Positions 48,876 to 57,629 of a DNA stretch of 64,000 nt are shown one piece after another. Origin of the DNA: Spirochaetota bacterium (GTDB lineage Bacteria; Spirochaetota; UBA4802; UBA5550); NCBI GenBank assembly GCA_017999915.1, contig JAGNKX010000019.1, positions 1 through 64,000 of the forward strand, written 5' to 3'. The translations under genes were made by a program, and so were the position numbers. The notes beneath the pieces are model-generated. The model made no database searches and was not told the origin of the DNA. It worked only from the letters and a program-made list of their open reading frames with translations. Position 1 is the stretch's first letter. Every line of letters begins with the position of its first letter.

Positions 48876-50987
48876 ATGCTTAAGGAATACAAAGCTGATC
48901 AAATACGGAATGTCGCCATCGTAGGCCACGGAGGAACCGGTAAATCCACTCTCTTTGACGCAATGCTTCTGGCGGGGGGGAAAATCGACAAGATCGGAAA
49001 CCCCAACCAGGGCACCCTCACATCCGATTATGACGATGATGAAAAGAAAAAAATGATGTCCATACGGAGCGCCCTCGGGTTCGTCGAGCATGACGGGGTC
49101 AAGATAAACTTCATAGATACGCCGGGAACGGCGGATTTCATCGGCGAGGCGCGGGCGGCGGTTCAGGTCGCCGAAACGGTAATCCTGGTGGTCGATTCGG
49201 TTGACGGCGTCCAGATCGAGACTGAAAAGGCATGGCGGTACCTGTCCGAGAACAATATCCCGCGGATCATCTTCGTGAACAAGATGGACAAGGAGCGGGC
49301 CAGCTTCGACAAGGTCATGGAAAACCTCAAGACCGGCCTGAAGGCGAACATTGCGCCGCTGTGCATCCCCAGCGGGGAAGCCGACAAGCTCGCCGGCGTC
49401 ATCGACCTGTACCAGATGAAGCTCCAGACGCCGAAGGGCGGCGGCAAGGACGTTGCAATCGCGGACGTGCCGGCCGACGCGAAGGCGAAGGCCGAGGCGG
49501 AGCGGAACAAGCTGGTCGAGGTGGCGGCCGAAGGCGACGACGCCCTGATAGAGAAATTCCTGGAGGGGGAGGCCCTCACCGACGACGAGATCAAGAAGGG
49601 GCTCCAGGCCCAGCTGGCCAACGCGAAGCTCTTCCCGGTGGTTTGCGGCTCATCACAGTCGGCAATCGGCGTGAAGAACCTCCTCAGCGTGATAAAAGAA
49701 TTCGCGCCGGCGCCGATGATGGGCAAGGAGTATACAGGCCATGACGCCGATGACGCCTCAAAGGAAATAAAAGTGCAATCCGGCGACGGCGGCGCCCTGG
49801 CGGCCGTTGTCTGGAAGACCTACATTGACCAGTACGCGGGCCGGTTCAACTACCTGAAGGTCATATCCGGCAGCATGCTGCCCGATGTCGAGGTATACAA
49901 CGCGAGCAAGAAACACCGTGAGCGGATATCCAAGGTCTACACCATGATTGGGAGCAAGCAGGAAGATATGCCCAAGATCAACGCCGGCGACATCGGCGTG
50001 GTGGTGAAACTCGACAAGACGGCCACCTGTGATACGCTCTGCGACTCGAAGAAGCCGGTGGTGCTTCACATCATCAAGCTCCCGAACCCGGTATTCTCCT
50101 ATGCCATCGAGGTCGTGAACAAGGCCGAGGTCGACAAGGTGGGACAGTTCTTCACCAAGGTCACGGAGGAAAATCCGACCCTGACATATACCTACAGCGC
50201 CGAAACGGCAGAGTCGGTCCTTTCCGGCATGGGCGAGATCCAGCTGGGGATCGTGCTCAATGCTCTCAAAGAAAAGAATAAGATTGAAGTGAGGACCAGG
50301 GAGCCCCGCGTTCCCTACCGCGAGACCATAACCAAGAAGGCCGAATCCAATTACCGCCACAAGAAGCAGTCCGGCGGCCACGGCCAGTTCGGCGAGGTAT
50401 ATATCCGCATGTCACCGAAGCCCCGCGGCTCCGGGTTCGAATTCAAGGAAACCATCTTCGGCGGATCCATACCGAAACAGTATATTCCCGGCGTCGAAAA
50501 GGGCATCGTCGAGGCCCTCGATGAAGGCGTTCTCGGCAAGTTCCCGGTCGTCGACGTCGAGGTGGAGCTCTACGACGGAAAGTACCACGATGTGGACTCC
50601 TCCGAGCTTTCCTTCAAGATCGCCTCGCGCACGGCCTTCAAGCTGGGGATGGAGAAGGCGGGCCCGCAGCTCCTGGAGCCGGTCATGGATGTCCATATCT
50701 TCGTGGATAAGCAGTTCATGGGCGACATCCTGAGCGACGTCACCAGCCGCCGCGGGAAGGTCCAGGGCATGGAGAGCGCCGACGAGACCGGCGGAAGCGT
50801 GTCGGTGATCCGGGCGCAGATCCCCCTGGCCGAGATGCTCCGCTATACCATCGACCTGCGCGGCATGACCAGCGGCAAGGCCACTTTCGAAATGAAGTTC
50901 TCCCACTACGATCCCATTTCCGGACGCGAGGCGGACAACGTCATCGCTGCGCGGAAAAAGCTCCTTGAAGAAGAAGCCAATAAGTAG
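48876..50987 (+). CDS. Elongation factor G-like GTPase (EF-G2 type)
   Basis: 703 residues with the five-domain EF-G layout. The P-loop is GHGGTGKSTL, not the AHIDAGKTT of translocating EF-G. Switch I lacks RGITI and has KKKMMSIRSA instead. IDTPGTADFI (G3) and VNKMDKER (G4) are present. The C-terminal domains are complete (YRHKKQSGGHGQFGEVYIRM, domain IV; LRGMTSGKATFEMKFSHYDP, domain V). This is the EF-G2/EF-G-like subfamily, present as a second copy beside a normal fusA. Its cellular role is unclear; a specialised or stress ribosome role is inference. Not next to tuf or ribosomal genes, which also argues against canonical fusA. Confidence 0.87.
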   Translation: MLKEYKADQIRNVAIVGHGGTGKSTLFDAMLLAGGKIDKIGNPNQGTLTSDYDDDEKKKMMSIRSALGFVEHDGVKINFIDTPGTADFIGEARAAVQVAETVILVVDSVDGVQIETEKAWRYLSENNIPRIIFVNKMDKERASFDKVMENLKTGLKANIAPLCIPSGEADKLAGVIDLYQMKLQTPKGGGKDVAIADVPADAKAKAEAERNKLVEVAAEGDDALIEKFLEGEALTDDEIKKGLQAQLANAKLFPVVCGSSQSAIGVKNLLSVIKEFAPAPMMGKEYTGHDADDASKEIKVQSGDGGALAAVVWKTYIDQYAGRFNYLKVISGSMLPDVEVYNASKKHRERISKVYTMIGSKQEDMPKINAGDIGVVVKLDKTATCDTLCDSKKPVVLHIIKLPNPVFSYAIEVVNKAEVDKVGQFFTKVTEENPTLTYTYSAETAESVLSGMGEIQLGIVLNALKEKNKIEVRTREPRVPYRETITKKAESNYRHKKQSGGHGQFGEVYIRMSPKPRGSGFEFKETIFGGSIPKQYIPGVEKGIVEALDEGVLGKFPVVDVEVELYDGKYHDVDSSELSFKIASRTAFKLGMEKAGPQLLEPVMDVHIFVDKQFMGDILSDVTSRRGKVQGMESADETGGSVSVIRAQIPLAEMLRYTIDLRGMTSGKATFEMKFSHYDPISGREADNVIAARKKLLEEEANK

Positions 50988-50995
50988 CATAGCCC

Positions 50996-51025
50996 CCCCG
51001 GGGAGGTCCGCGGACCTCCCCGGGG
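50996..51025. terminator. 30-bp perfect palindrome after the EF-G2 gene
   Basis: CCCCGGGGAGGTCCG followed by its exact complement, 8 bases after the EF-G2 stop. No T-tract follows (GTCGATTATCC). It may stabilise the transcript end or terminate weakly before the GlmU-like gene at 51045. Confidence 0.6.
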
Positions 51026-51044
51026 TCGATTATCCGGAAAAAAA

Positions 51045-52316
51045 ATGAACATCATCGTATTTGAAGACGGCCTCCATGATAATTTCTATCCCCTTTCGCT
51101 TACAAAACCGCTCTGGGAACTGCGGTCGGGACTGTACTCGTTTCGTGAACGCCTTGAGCTGTTTATCCGGAAGGACCCGAAGCTTTCCAATGCCGGTCTT
51201 TATTTCTTTACCAGGGAATACCTTGCCCCTTTTTTCAGGGAACGATATCCTCACCTCTCGATAAACGACTATTCCGTGTTCGACGGGAACGGTGAATGCT
51301 TTTTCCTGAATGCCGTTGCCTATCCATCTGCTTCAGACTTTGCCCTTGAGGTAAACAGCGTCGTGATGATGGGCCCGGTGCCGGTGGCGGCGCGGATCGG
51401 CGCGGAGAGTATGCGGAAACCGGAGGATTCGATACCGGCCATGCTGGCGAACCCCGGACTTTCCGTGATTGAATATGACGGTTATCCCGCGGGAACGGGA
51501 AAGGGTCGAAAGGCGGAATACATCTGGGACCTGATGGACTCGAATCCGTGGGCCCTCGGGAATGATTACGCCCTGGCCGGTTTTGCCGGCAACGGCTATT
51601 TGCGAAAAGATGTAACAATTTCCGGCGACGCCACTCAGGTATATATTGAAGAGGAGGCGGCCTTCGAACCCTTTGTGTTCATCGAAGCTTCGGAGGGGCC
51701 GGTCTTTATCGGGGCCGGCGCCAGGATCAATTCCTTTTCCAGGATCGAGGGGCCCTGCATGATCGGCCGTGAATGCGTCATCTACGGCGCCAAGATCAGG
51801 AGCGGATCGTCCATCGGCCCGTTCTGCCGGATAGGCGGGGAGATCGAGCAATCGATATTTCACGGCTACAGCAACAAGTACCATGACGGGTTCATCGGCC
51901 ATTCCTACATCGGCGAGTGGATCAATATGGGAGCCCTGACGACGAACAGCGATTTGAAGAACAATTACACCAATGTCAAAGTGTACACCTCCGCCTCGCG
52001 CAGAAAAACGGGCAGGACAAAGATCGGATGCTTCATGGGGGATTTCGTAAAGACCAGCATCGGCACGCTCATAAACACCGGCTCGAGCATCGGCCCCGGG
52101 GCCATGCTTGTCCACGCGGGGAAGCTGACGCCATGCCATATCCCGTCCTTTTCCTGGTATATCGACGGGGAAACCGGGAGACCGCTCCTCTTCGATGATT
52201 TCATGGCGGTCTGCCGCAGGGCCATGGCGAGGAGAAATGTCGAGGTGTCGGAGGAATTCAGCGCGCTTATGCGGACCGTCTATGACATGACATCACCGGA
52301 ACGGACGCAGCCATGA
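51045..52316 (+). CDS. GlmU-like sugar-nucleotide protein with left-handed beta-helix
   Basis: 423 residues. Starts IIVFEDGLHDNFYPLSLTKP, the opening of the Bacteroidetes-type alternative GlmU family. The N-terminal region (about 1-190) lacks the canonical nucleotidyltransferase motif LAAGxGTRMxS and is probably divergent in activity. The C-terminal left-handed helix hexapeptides run from about 205 to 370 (VFIGAGARINSFSRIEGPCM, ALTTNSDLKNNYTNVKVY). GTLINTGSSIGPGAMLVHAG closes the helix. Expected role: transferase on a hexosamine or related sugar phosphate for envelope synthesis. Overlaps the next gene by 4 bases. Confidence 0.82.
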   Translation: MNIIVFEDGLHDNFYPLSLTKPLWELRSGLYSFRERLELFIRKDPKLSNAGLYFFTREYLAPFFRERYPHLSINDYSVFDGNGECFFLNAVAYPSASDFALEVNSVVMMGPVPVAARIGAESMRKPEDSIPAMLANPGLSVIEYDGYPAGTGKGRKAEYIWDLMDSNPWALGNDYALAGFAGNGYLRKDVTISGDATQVYIEEEAAFEPFVFIEASEGPVFIGAGARINSFSRIEGPCMIGRECVIYGAKIRSGSSIGPFCRIGGEIEQSIFHGYSNKYHDGFIGHSYIGEWINMGALTTNSDLKNNYTNVKVYTSASRRKTGRTKIGCFMGDFVKTSIGTLINTGSSIGPGAMLVHAGKLTPCHIPSFSWYIDGETGRPLLFDDFMAVCRRAMARRNVEVSEEFSALMRTVYDMTSPERTQP

Positions 52317-53218
52317 ACCGACAGGGAGAACTCCAGATATCCCTCACCCTGATCATGTCCTTTTTCATCCATCTGATCGTTATGGTGACGATCATCCTGC
52401 CCCAGATCGGCGATCTATGGGGCTCCCAGAAAATGTTAAAGGACATTTTCGGCGACGAGGGGATCGGAAGGGACATCATTGTCAATATCAACCAGGATGA
52501 CAGGCGGGTCGTGACGCCGGAAACGCTCTTATCGGACAGGGATTCCAGCGCGAAAGGATATGTCACGAGGAAAGCGGGCAAACGGTGGCTCAATAATTCG
52601 CTCGACTTCCGCGTGCTCAAGGGGAGCCAGGGCAAGGGTAAGGGAGATAATAAGTCAGCCGCCGCCCATGCCGGCAGGGACAGGATCATGGTGTCCGATG
52701 ATTCCGAGATGACGGCCGTGATCGAGCGCAATGACAGCGCCGGCCGCGAGGCGGGAAATTACGGCATTTTCGACGAGACGCTCATCCCCGATAAGAACGA
52801 TGTTTCCCGCGAGAATGCCCTTTTCTATTCAAGCGACGGCCGTTTCAGCTTCAACACCGTCAAGTTCAAGGATTTCAAGTATTTCAAGGACATGAAGGAC
52901 AGGATCGCCTCGAACTGGTACCCGCCTCTCATGGCCAACTCCATGGTGCAGGGATACAATCCGCTTTCCGGCGAATACGCCCCGGGATACACGCGCATCA
53001 TGGCGATTCCGAGCCAGGAAGTGAAAACCGTTTTTGTGCTGAACCGGAAGGGCGATATCATACATATCCAGATACTGGATTCCCTGGGGAACAAGCCCCT
53101 CAACGCCTCCTGCTACGACGCGATCAAGCTTTCGAAGGGCTTCGGCCCCGTGCCCAAGGATCTATTAAAGGGCGACGTGCTGGTAATACCTTTTATCTTC
53201 GGCTATTACGTGTATTAA
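52313..53218 (+). CDS. TonB C-terminal domain protein
   Basis: 301 residues. Single N-terminal membrane segment (about 10-31, ISLTLIMSFFIHLIVMVTII). The middle is polar and low in structure (residues 60-200). The last 95 residues match the TonB/TolA C-terminal fold: RIASNWYPPLMANSMVQGYN, then VKTVFVLNRKGDIIHIQILD and NASCYDAIKLSKGFGPVPKD. Partners would be an outer-membrane TonB-dependent or secretin-like protein; no ExbB/ExbD is nearby. Coupled to the GlmU-like gene by the ATGA overlap at 52313-52316 and convergent with the YihY gene (4-base overlap at 53215-53218). The Pro-rich spacer of true TonB is absent. Confidence 0.8.
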   Translation: MNRQGELQISLTLIMSFFIHLIVMVTIILPQIGDLWGSQKMLKDIFGDEGIGRDIIVNINQDDRRVVTPETLLSDRDSSAKGYVTRKAGKRWLNNSLDFRVLKGSQGKGKGDNKSAAAHAGRDRIMVSDDSEMTAVIERNDSAGREAGNYGIFDETLIPDKNDVSRENALFYSSDGRFSFNTVKFKDFKYFKDMKDRIASNWYPPLMANSMVQGYNPLSGEYAPGYTRIMAIPSQEVKTVFVLNRKGDIIHIQILDSLGNKPLNASCYDAIKLSKGFGPVPKDLLKGDVLVIPFIFGYYVY

Positions 53219-55515
53219 TCCTTGTCGATCAGCTCTTTCAGCGTCATCTCGCCGACCGCTTTTCTCCTGCTTGCCGATATCTGGCTGAACAGCTTATCCA
53301 GAAATATCTTGAACGACGACTTGCCCGCTGTCACCGGCATGTCGAGGCTTATGTCCATGATGATGTCGATCACCCTGTTTACCTGGATATTTTCAGACTT
53401 ATTGGCGGGCAGGTAATTGCCGTCGCCGTCCTGGATGATGAGCTTCTCGTCAAGGTACGGCCTGATATACCGGTCGATTTGCTCCGACCCCCCGGCCATG
53501 GCCTTGCGGAGCTCTTTGAGGGAGCTGGCGCCGCCTCCGGACTCGAAGGTGCGGTACACCTGGTGGATCAGCGCCAGACCGTAATAGACGTACAGCTCAT
53601 TCCTTTCTTTGGAGGCCTTTTTAAGGCTTCGGTAGGTGTGGGGATGCATCAGGGTGTATGCCACCTCCGCGCCGAAGAGGATGATGACCGACGAGGCGTA
53701 AACCATCAGCAGGAAGAGCGGAATGGCCGCGAGGGCGCCGTATACCGCGAAGGTTCCGGTGGCGAATCCCTTCACGTACACGATGAAGAGCAGTATAAAG
53801 ATGACCCACACGGCCGCGGTAAAGGACGCTCCCAGCGCCGCGGGCTTGAAGGGAACCCGTGTGTAGGGGAGCGTGATATAGGCCAGCAGGAACAGGAGCC
53901 AGATGAAGGCGAATGGCGCCAGGAAATTGATGATGGTGTATCCGAATTTTTTTCCTTTTTTTACCGGGACCCATTTCTTGCCGAGATCCTTCGACATCAT
54001 GAGGGTTCCCGCGTCGCCGATGGCCCACAGCTTGTCGTTCCGGAAATGGAATGAGTTTATGCGGATGGTGGGAAGCGTCGTTTCCTCCCAGCTTTCACCC
54101 CCGTTGCCTGTGCGGATGACCGTTCCATCGTCTCCGCCCACGACCCCTTCGTCCGGGTTGAAAAACCATGCGGCATAGTAATTTATCTCCTTGTATTTTC
54201 TCGATTCCCATGTTTTGCCGCCATTTTCTGATAAAAGGATCATCCCCTCGTTGCCGACGAGGATGATCTTGTTTTCATTGATGAAAAAGGCATCATGTAA
54301 ATTTACCGGTCGGTTCCTCCGTTTCGCCGACGCTATATGCTGCAGCTCCCATTTTTTACCGCCGTCCTCGGTCCGTATAATGACGCCCCGGCTGCCGGTA
54401 ATGATTCCCCGGTCCTTGAAGAAGGCTATGGAGACCAGGTTCGGCCGTTCCTCCCACTCTTCGACAGACCAGGTGTCCCCGCCGTCGGCGGTCGTCAGTA
54501 CCGCACCGTTTTCGGTGACCATGACGCCGCGGGTATCGGTCAGCATCCGGATCGCATTGAAATTGAAGGCGCCGAATTTCCTTAACTGCCACCGGTTCCC
54601 CCCGTCCGATGTCATGAGAAGTATGCCGTTGTGGCCGATGATCCATCCTTTTTTACCGACGAATTGGACGCCGCGGTACTTTGATTTCATCAATTCAAGG
54701 GGCTCGATGCGTCCTTCCTGCTCCGAGAAGCTCTTGTCGCTCGGCTCATAATAGTATACTTTCTGGTTGTCATAATCGATTTTGCCGCTGTTTGCGACTA
54801 TGTTTTTGAAATCCCATTTTTCCTGTTTCCCGGTGTCAGAGTAAAGTATCGTTGATTTATCGCCGGCGACCCAGAGATGATCGGCATCGGTAATGTAAGC
54901 CGCGTTATAATTTGGCGAGGAGAGGATTATGGAAAGCTGGGTGGCGACGGTCATGCCGGCTGCAAGCATGATGGGGCCAAGGGTCAGAGCGGCCCAGTAA
55001 TAGATGATTTTGAGAAGTATCGGCCGTCCCTGCTTGATTTTCCAGATATCGTTCATCGACTTTTCAAGGGTCCTCAGCATGGCCGTCGCGGAAAAGATCA
55101 TCACGGCGGCGCTTATCCCGCCGATCTTGCCGGCATTTTCAATGAGCCCCAGGATGGTATCGAAGATGGGATCGATATTGAGCTTGATGTTGTTTTCATT
55201 CAGAAACAGCAATATACGATCAAATAATTCCTGCTTGTTTTCACCCACGCCATAATAAAAGGAATAGATGGTAAGGCCCACGGTAAGGGCCGGCACCAGC
55301 GACAGGATAATCGTGTATGTTATGGATGATGCCTTTGTCTGGCAGTCGTCGGTGATGAATTTTCTCGTGGAGACGATAAGCACTTTGGCGGCATTGATTA
55401 TCTTGCTCAATATTCCGCCGGAATTTTCTGCACCGTGATATATCTTCTTGAAGATCGATACTATGGTATTCCAGAAAAAGCGAAGTTTTTGTGTCATTAT
55501 TCCTTTGCCTGGCAT
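53215..55515 (-). CDS. YihY/BrkB-family membrane protein with inserted seven-repeat Ycf48-like propeller
   Basis: 766 residues. Residues 40-200 and 525-660 are the split halves of a YihY/BrkB domain (DDCQTKASSITYTIILSLVP; LEKSMNDIWKIKQGRPIL; FATGTFAVYGALAAIPLFLL; VIILFGAEVAYTLM). Between them, about 205-517, sit seven repeats of the type W-x-x-G-x-x-G-x-I-x-x-T-x-D-G-G-x-x-W. They are centred near 215-234, 290-309, 330-349, 370-389, 416-436, 457-476 and 497-515 (for example GIITGSRGVIIRTEDGGKKW). Ycf48/HCF136 proteins, photosystem assembly factors in plastids, are seven-bladed propellers with the same repeat. A C-terminal wHTH-like tail (660-766) ends the protein. The propeller replaces one loop between membrane helices and probably faces the periplasm. 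AAGGAGCCGTACC sets the start. Confidence 0.85.
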   Translation of the reverse strand: MPGKGIMTQKLRFFWNTIVSIFKKIYHGAENSGGILSKIINAAKVLIVSTRKFITDDCQTKASSITYTIILSLVPALTVGLTIYSFYYGVGENKQELFDRILLFLNENNIKLNIDPIFDTILGLIENAGKIGGISAAVMIFSATAMLRTLEKSMNDIWKIKQGRPILLKIIYYWAALTLGPIMLAAGMTVATQLSIILSSPNYNAAYITDADHLWVAGDKSTILYSDTGKQEKWDFKNIVANSGKIDYDNQKVYYYEPSDKSFSEQEGRIEPLELMKSKYRGVQFVGKKGWIIGHNGILLMTSDGGNRWQLRKFGAFNFNAIRMLTDTRGVMVTENGAVLTTADGGDTWSVEEWEERPNLVSIAFFKDRGIITGSRGVIIRTEDGGKKWELQHIASAKRRNRPVNLHDAFFINENKIILVGNEGMILLSENGGKTWESRKYKEINYYAAWFFNPDEGVVGGDDGTVIRTGNGGESWEETTLPTIRINSFHFRNDKLWAIGDAGTLMMSKDLGKKWVPVKKGKKFGYTIINFLAPFAFIWLLFLLAYITLPYTRVPFKPAALGASFTAAVWVIFILLFIVYVKGFATGTFAVYGALAAIPLFLLMVYASSVIILFGAEVAYTLMHPHTYRSLKKASKERNELYVYYGLALIHQVYRTFESGGGASSLKELRKAMAGGSEQIDRYIRPYLDEKLIIQDGDGNYLPANKSENIQVNRVIDIIMDISLDMPVTAGKSSFKIFLDKLFSQISASRRKAVGEMTLKELIDKD

Positions 55516-55666
55516 GGTACGGCTCCTTTTATCGAGATAAAGTTAATTATAGCCACAAAAAAAGCAATGGTCAACCACATTTATACGAATATGGATGATG
55601 GGATGTTGAGAAAAAATGGGGAGGGCGGAGTGATTTTTTTGTGAAAACATCCGGGATTAATTATTA

Positions 55667-55695
55667 TTGACAAAAAATACATCCTTCACTAAAGT
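55667..55695 (+). promoter_or_regulatory. Sigma-70 promoter of rpsU
   Basis: TTGACA at 55667-55672, 17-base spacer, TAAAGT at 55690-55695, 53 bases before the rpsU ATG. Confidence 0.7.
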
Positions 55696-55747
55696 GCCAA
55701 CACATTATGAAAAATGTATTATTTTAATAACAAAGGATGTGATTTAG

Positions 55748-56023
55748 ATGACGAGTCCCTTAGAAGTCGACGTTAATGGCGATATTGAAAAAGCATTCAA
55801 GAATTTGAAGAAAAAAATGGCTTTTGAAGGCATTTTCAAAGAGCTGAAAAGACGTCGGTACTATGAGAAACCCAGCGAAGAGAAAAAGCGGAAAAAGGAA
55901 GAAGCCGAACGCCGCCGTTTGAAAAAGATCCGCAGGATGAATGTTTCGCAAAGCAGGGTCAAGAAGTCTCCCACCATGAGGGGCGGTAAAGACTTTTCTC
56001 GTGATGAAAGCACAGATGCATAA
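55748..56023 (+). CDS. rpsU: Ribosomal protein bS21
   Basis: 91 residues. The bS21 core is visible: LEVDVNGDIEKAFKNLKKKM, GIFKELKRRRYYEKPSEEKK and a basic tail KRKKEEAERRRLKK. The C-terminal 20-25 residues extend past the usual 58-71 residue family length. bS21 is near the platform of the 30S subunit and helps initiation. Own promoter and terminator, so monocistronic. Confidence 0.92.
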   Translation: MTSPLEVDVNGDIEKAFKNLKKKMAFEGIFKELKRRRYYEKPSEEKKRKKEEAERRRLKKIRRMNVSQSRVKKSPTMRGGKDFSRDESTDA

Positions 56024-56045
56024 ATGATCTTATTATCTAAGGAAA

Positions 56046-56072
56046 AAAAATCCGGCTTTGCCGGATTTTTTT
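56046..56072 (+). terminator. Terminator of rpsU
   Basis: AAAAATCCGGC, TTT loop, GCCGGATTTTT and further T: a textbook rho-independent terminator 22 bases past the stop. Confidence 0.93.
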
Positions 56073-56269
56073 GTCTTTACTTATCAGCCATGGTTATCCT
56101 TAAAAATATATAATTGACCTGTTGCATAACTTTATTATTATCGATGGGTGCCGTCTCAGAAGACTCCCCGGAGGGGGGCTTATTGGACGGCCCCTGCATC
56201 AAATAATATTATTAGTTTTACAGCAAGTCTAAAGTTTATTGATGCCAGTGGCTGATACATTATAAGCAT

Positions 56270-57553
56270 ATGGAAATCACCGATACTCTCAGTCCCCTTG
56301 CCGATAGGTGTCGGCCTCGAACAATAGAAGAATTCATTGGTCAGGAACATCTTTTATCTGAACATAAAATATTGAACACCATAATAGATAAGGGGAAAGC
56401 CTTTTCCCTTATATTATGGGGTGATCCCGGCTCGGGAAAAACTACCCTGGCGCGTCTCATTGCGTCCTACTGCAATCTGGATTCGCATTTTTTAAGCGCC
56501 ATATCGGCCGGTGTAGCCGATGTGCGGAAAGTAATAGAAAAGGGTAAAGAAAACAGGCTGAAAGGCCTCCAGACACTTCTCTTCCTGGATGAAATTCATC
56601 GTTTTAACAAGGCCCAGCAGGATTCAGTGCTGGGTTCCGTTGAATCCGGCGATATAATTCTTGTTGGCGCGACAACGGAAAATCCATCGTTTAATGTAAT
56701 ATCGCCTCTTCTGTCCCGTACCCGGGTATTGAAGCTTTCTCGCCTATCTGAAAAAAATCTCCTTAAAATCCTTCATCAGGCATTGCAGAATGACAATATT
56801 CTAAAAGAAGGAAATGCGAGGTTTGCCGATGACGACATCAAGGAAAAGCTCGTTGCCATATCCAATGGCGATGCCCGGCGCATGCTTAATATCCTGGAAA
56901 CGGCTTTTACCCTGGCCCCCGATGGTCTGATAACGGGCGACCATCTGGAGGAAGCTGTCCGCAACAGCATGCTCTATTATGACCGCGCCGGAGACAGGCA
57001 TTACGATACCATATCCGCCTTCATCAAGTCCCTCAGGGGCTCTGACCCCGATGCGGCCGTATATTACCTTGCACGCATGATACTGGTCGGCGAGGACCCG
57101 GTCTTTATCGCGCGCCGGATGGTCATATTCGCATCCGAGGACATAGGGAATGCCGCGCCCAATGCCCTTACGGTGGCTGTTGCCGCCATGACGGCAACGC
57201 AGAATATCGGTCTGCCCGAAGCACGGATAGTTCTCTCTCATTGCGCCACCTTCCTGGCCGCCGCCCCGAAAAGCAACGCTTCCTATCTGGCCATCGATAA
57301 TGCCATGGCGGCAGCGAAAGATTCAAATTATGAGATACCCCTTCATATTCGCAACGCTCCGACGGACCTCATGAAAAAGCTCGGATACCATAAAGGATAC
57401 AAGTATCCCCATGATTATGACCGTCATTTCGTAAAGGAAACATACCTCCCTGATGAAATCAAGGGGGAAGTGTTCTATAAACCCGGCGAAGAGGGCGGGG
57501 AAAAGGCAATCCGGGAGAGGTTGAAGTCTCTATGGCCGGAACGGTATAAATAG
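56270..57553 (+). CDS. rarA: Replication-associated recombination protein A
   Basis: 427 residues, AAA+ clamp-loader-like ATPase of the RarA/MgsA/WRNIP1 family. Walker A LWGDPGSGKTTLARLIASYC; Walker B LFLDEIHRFNKAQQDSVLGS; sensor GATTENPSFNVISPLLSRTR. The C-terminal part has DRAGDRHYDTISAFIKSLRG and MVIFASEDIGNAAPNAL, both RarA hallmarks. It acts at stalled replication forks and on SSB-coated DNA. No strong ribosome site before ATG 56270. The 246-base upstream region is AT-rich and includes a CCCCGGAGGGG segment. Confidence 0.97.
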   Translation: MEITDTLSPLADRCRPRTIEEFIGQEHLLSEHKILNTIIDKGKAFSLILWGDPGSGKTTLARLIASYCNLDSHFLSAISAGVADVRKVIEKGKENRLKGLQTLLFLDEIHRFNKAQQDSVLGSVESGDIILVGATTENPSFNVISPLLSRTRVLKLSRLSEKNLLKILHQALQNDNILKEGNARFADDDIKEKLVAISNGDARRMLNILETAFTLAPDGLITGDHLEEAVRNSMLYYDRAGDRHYDTISAFIKSLRGSDPDAAVYYLARMILVGEDPVFIARRMVIFASEDIGNAAPNALTVAVAAMTATQNIGLPEARIVLSHCATFLAAAPKSNASYLAIDNAMAAAKDSNYEIPLHIRNAPTDLMKKLGYHKGYKYPHDYDRHFVKETYLPDEIKGEVFYKPGEEGGEKAIRERLKSLWPERYK

Positions 57554-57563
57554 TATGATAGTT

Positions 57564-57629
57564 GCTCTGACCCCTCGATAATAGCCGGATCGGTGAAATG
57601 GACATGGATACAAAAAATGCTCTGACCCC
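57564..57629. repeat. Repeated GCTCTGACCCC motif around the transglutaminase start
   Basis: GCTCTGACCCC is found at 57564-57574 and 57619-57629, 55 bases apart. The second copy lies within the first codons of the transglutaminase-like gene (NALTPT). Similar TGCTCTGACCCC sequences are known as pieces of palindromic repeats near REP-associated transposases; none is present here. Confidence 0.5.
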
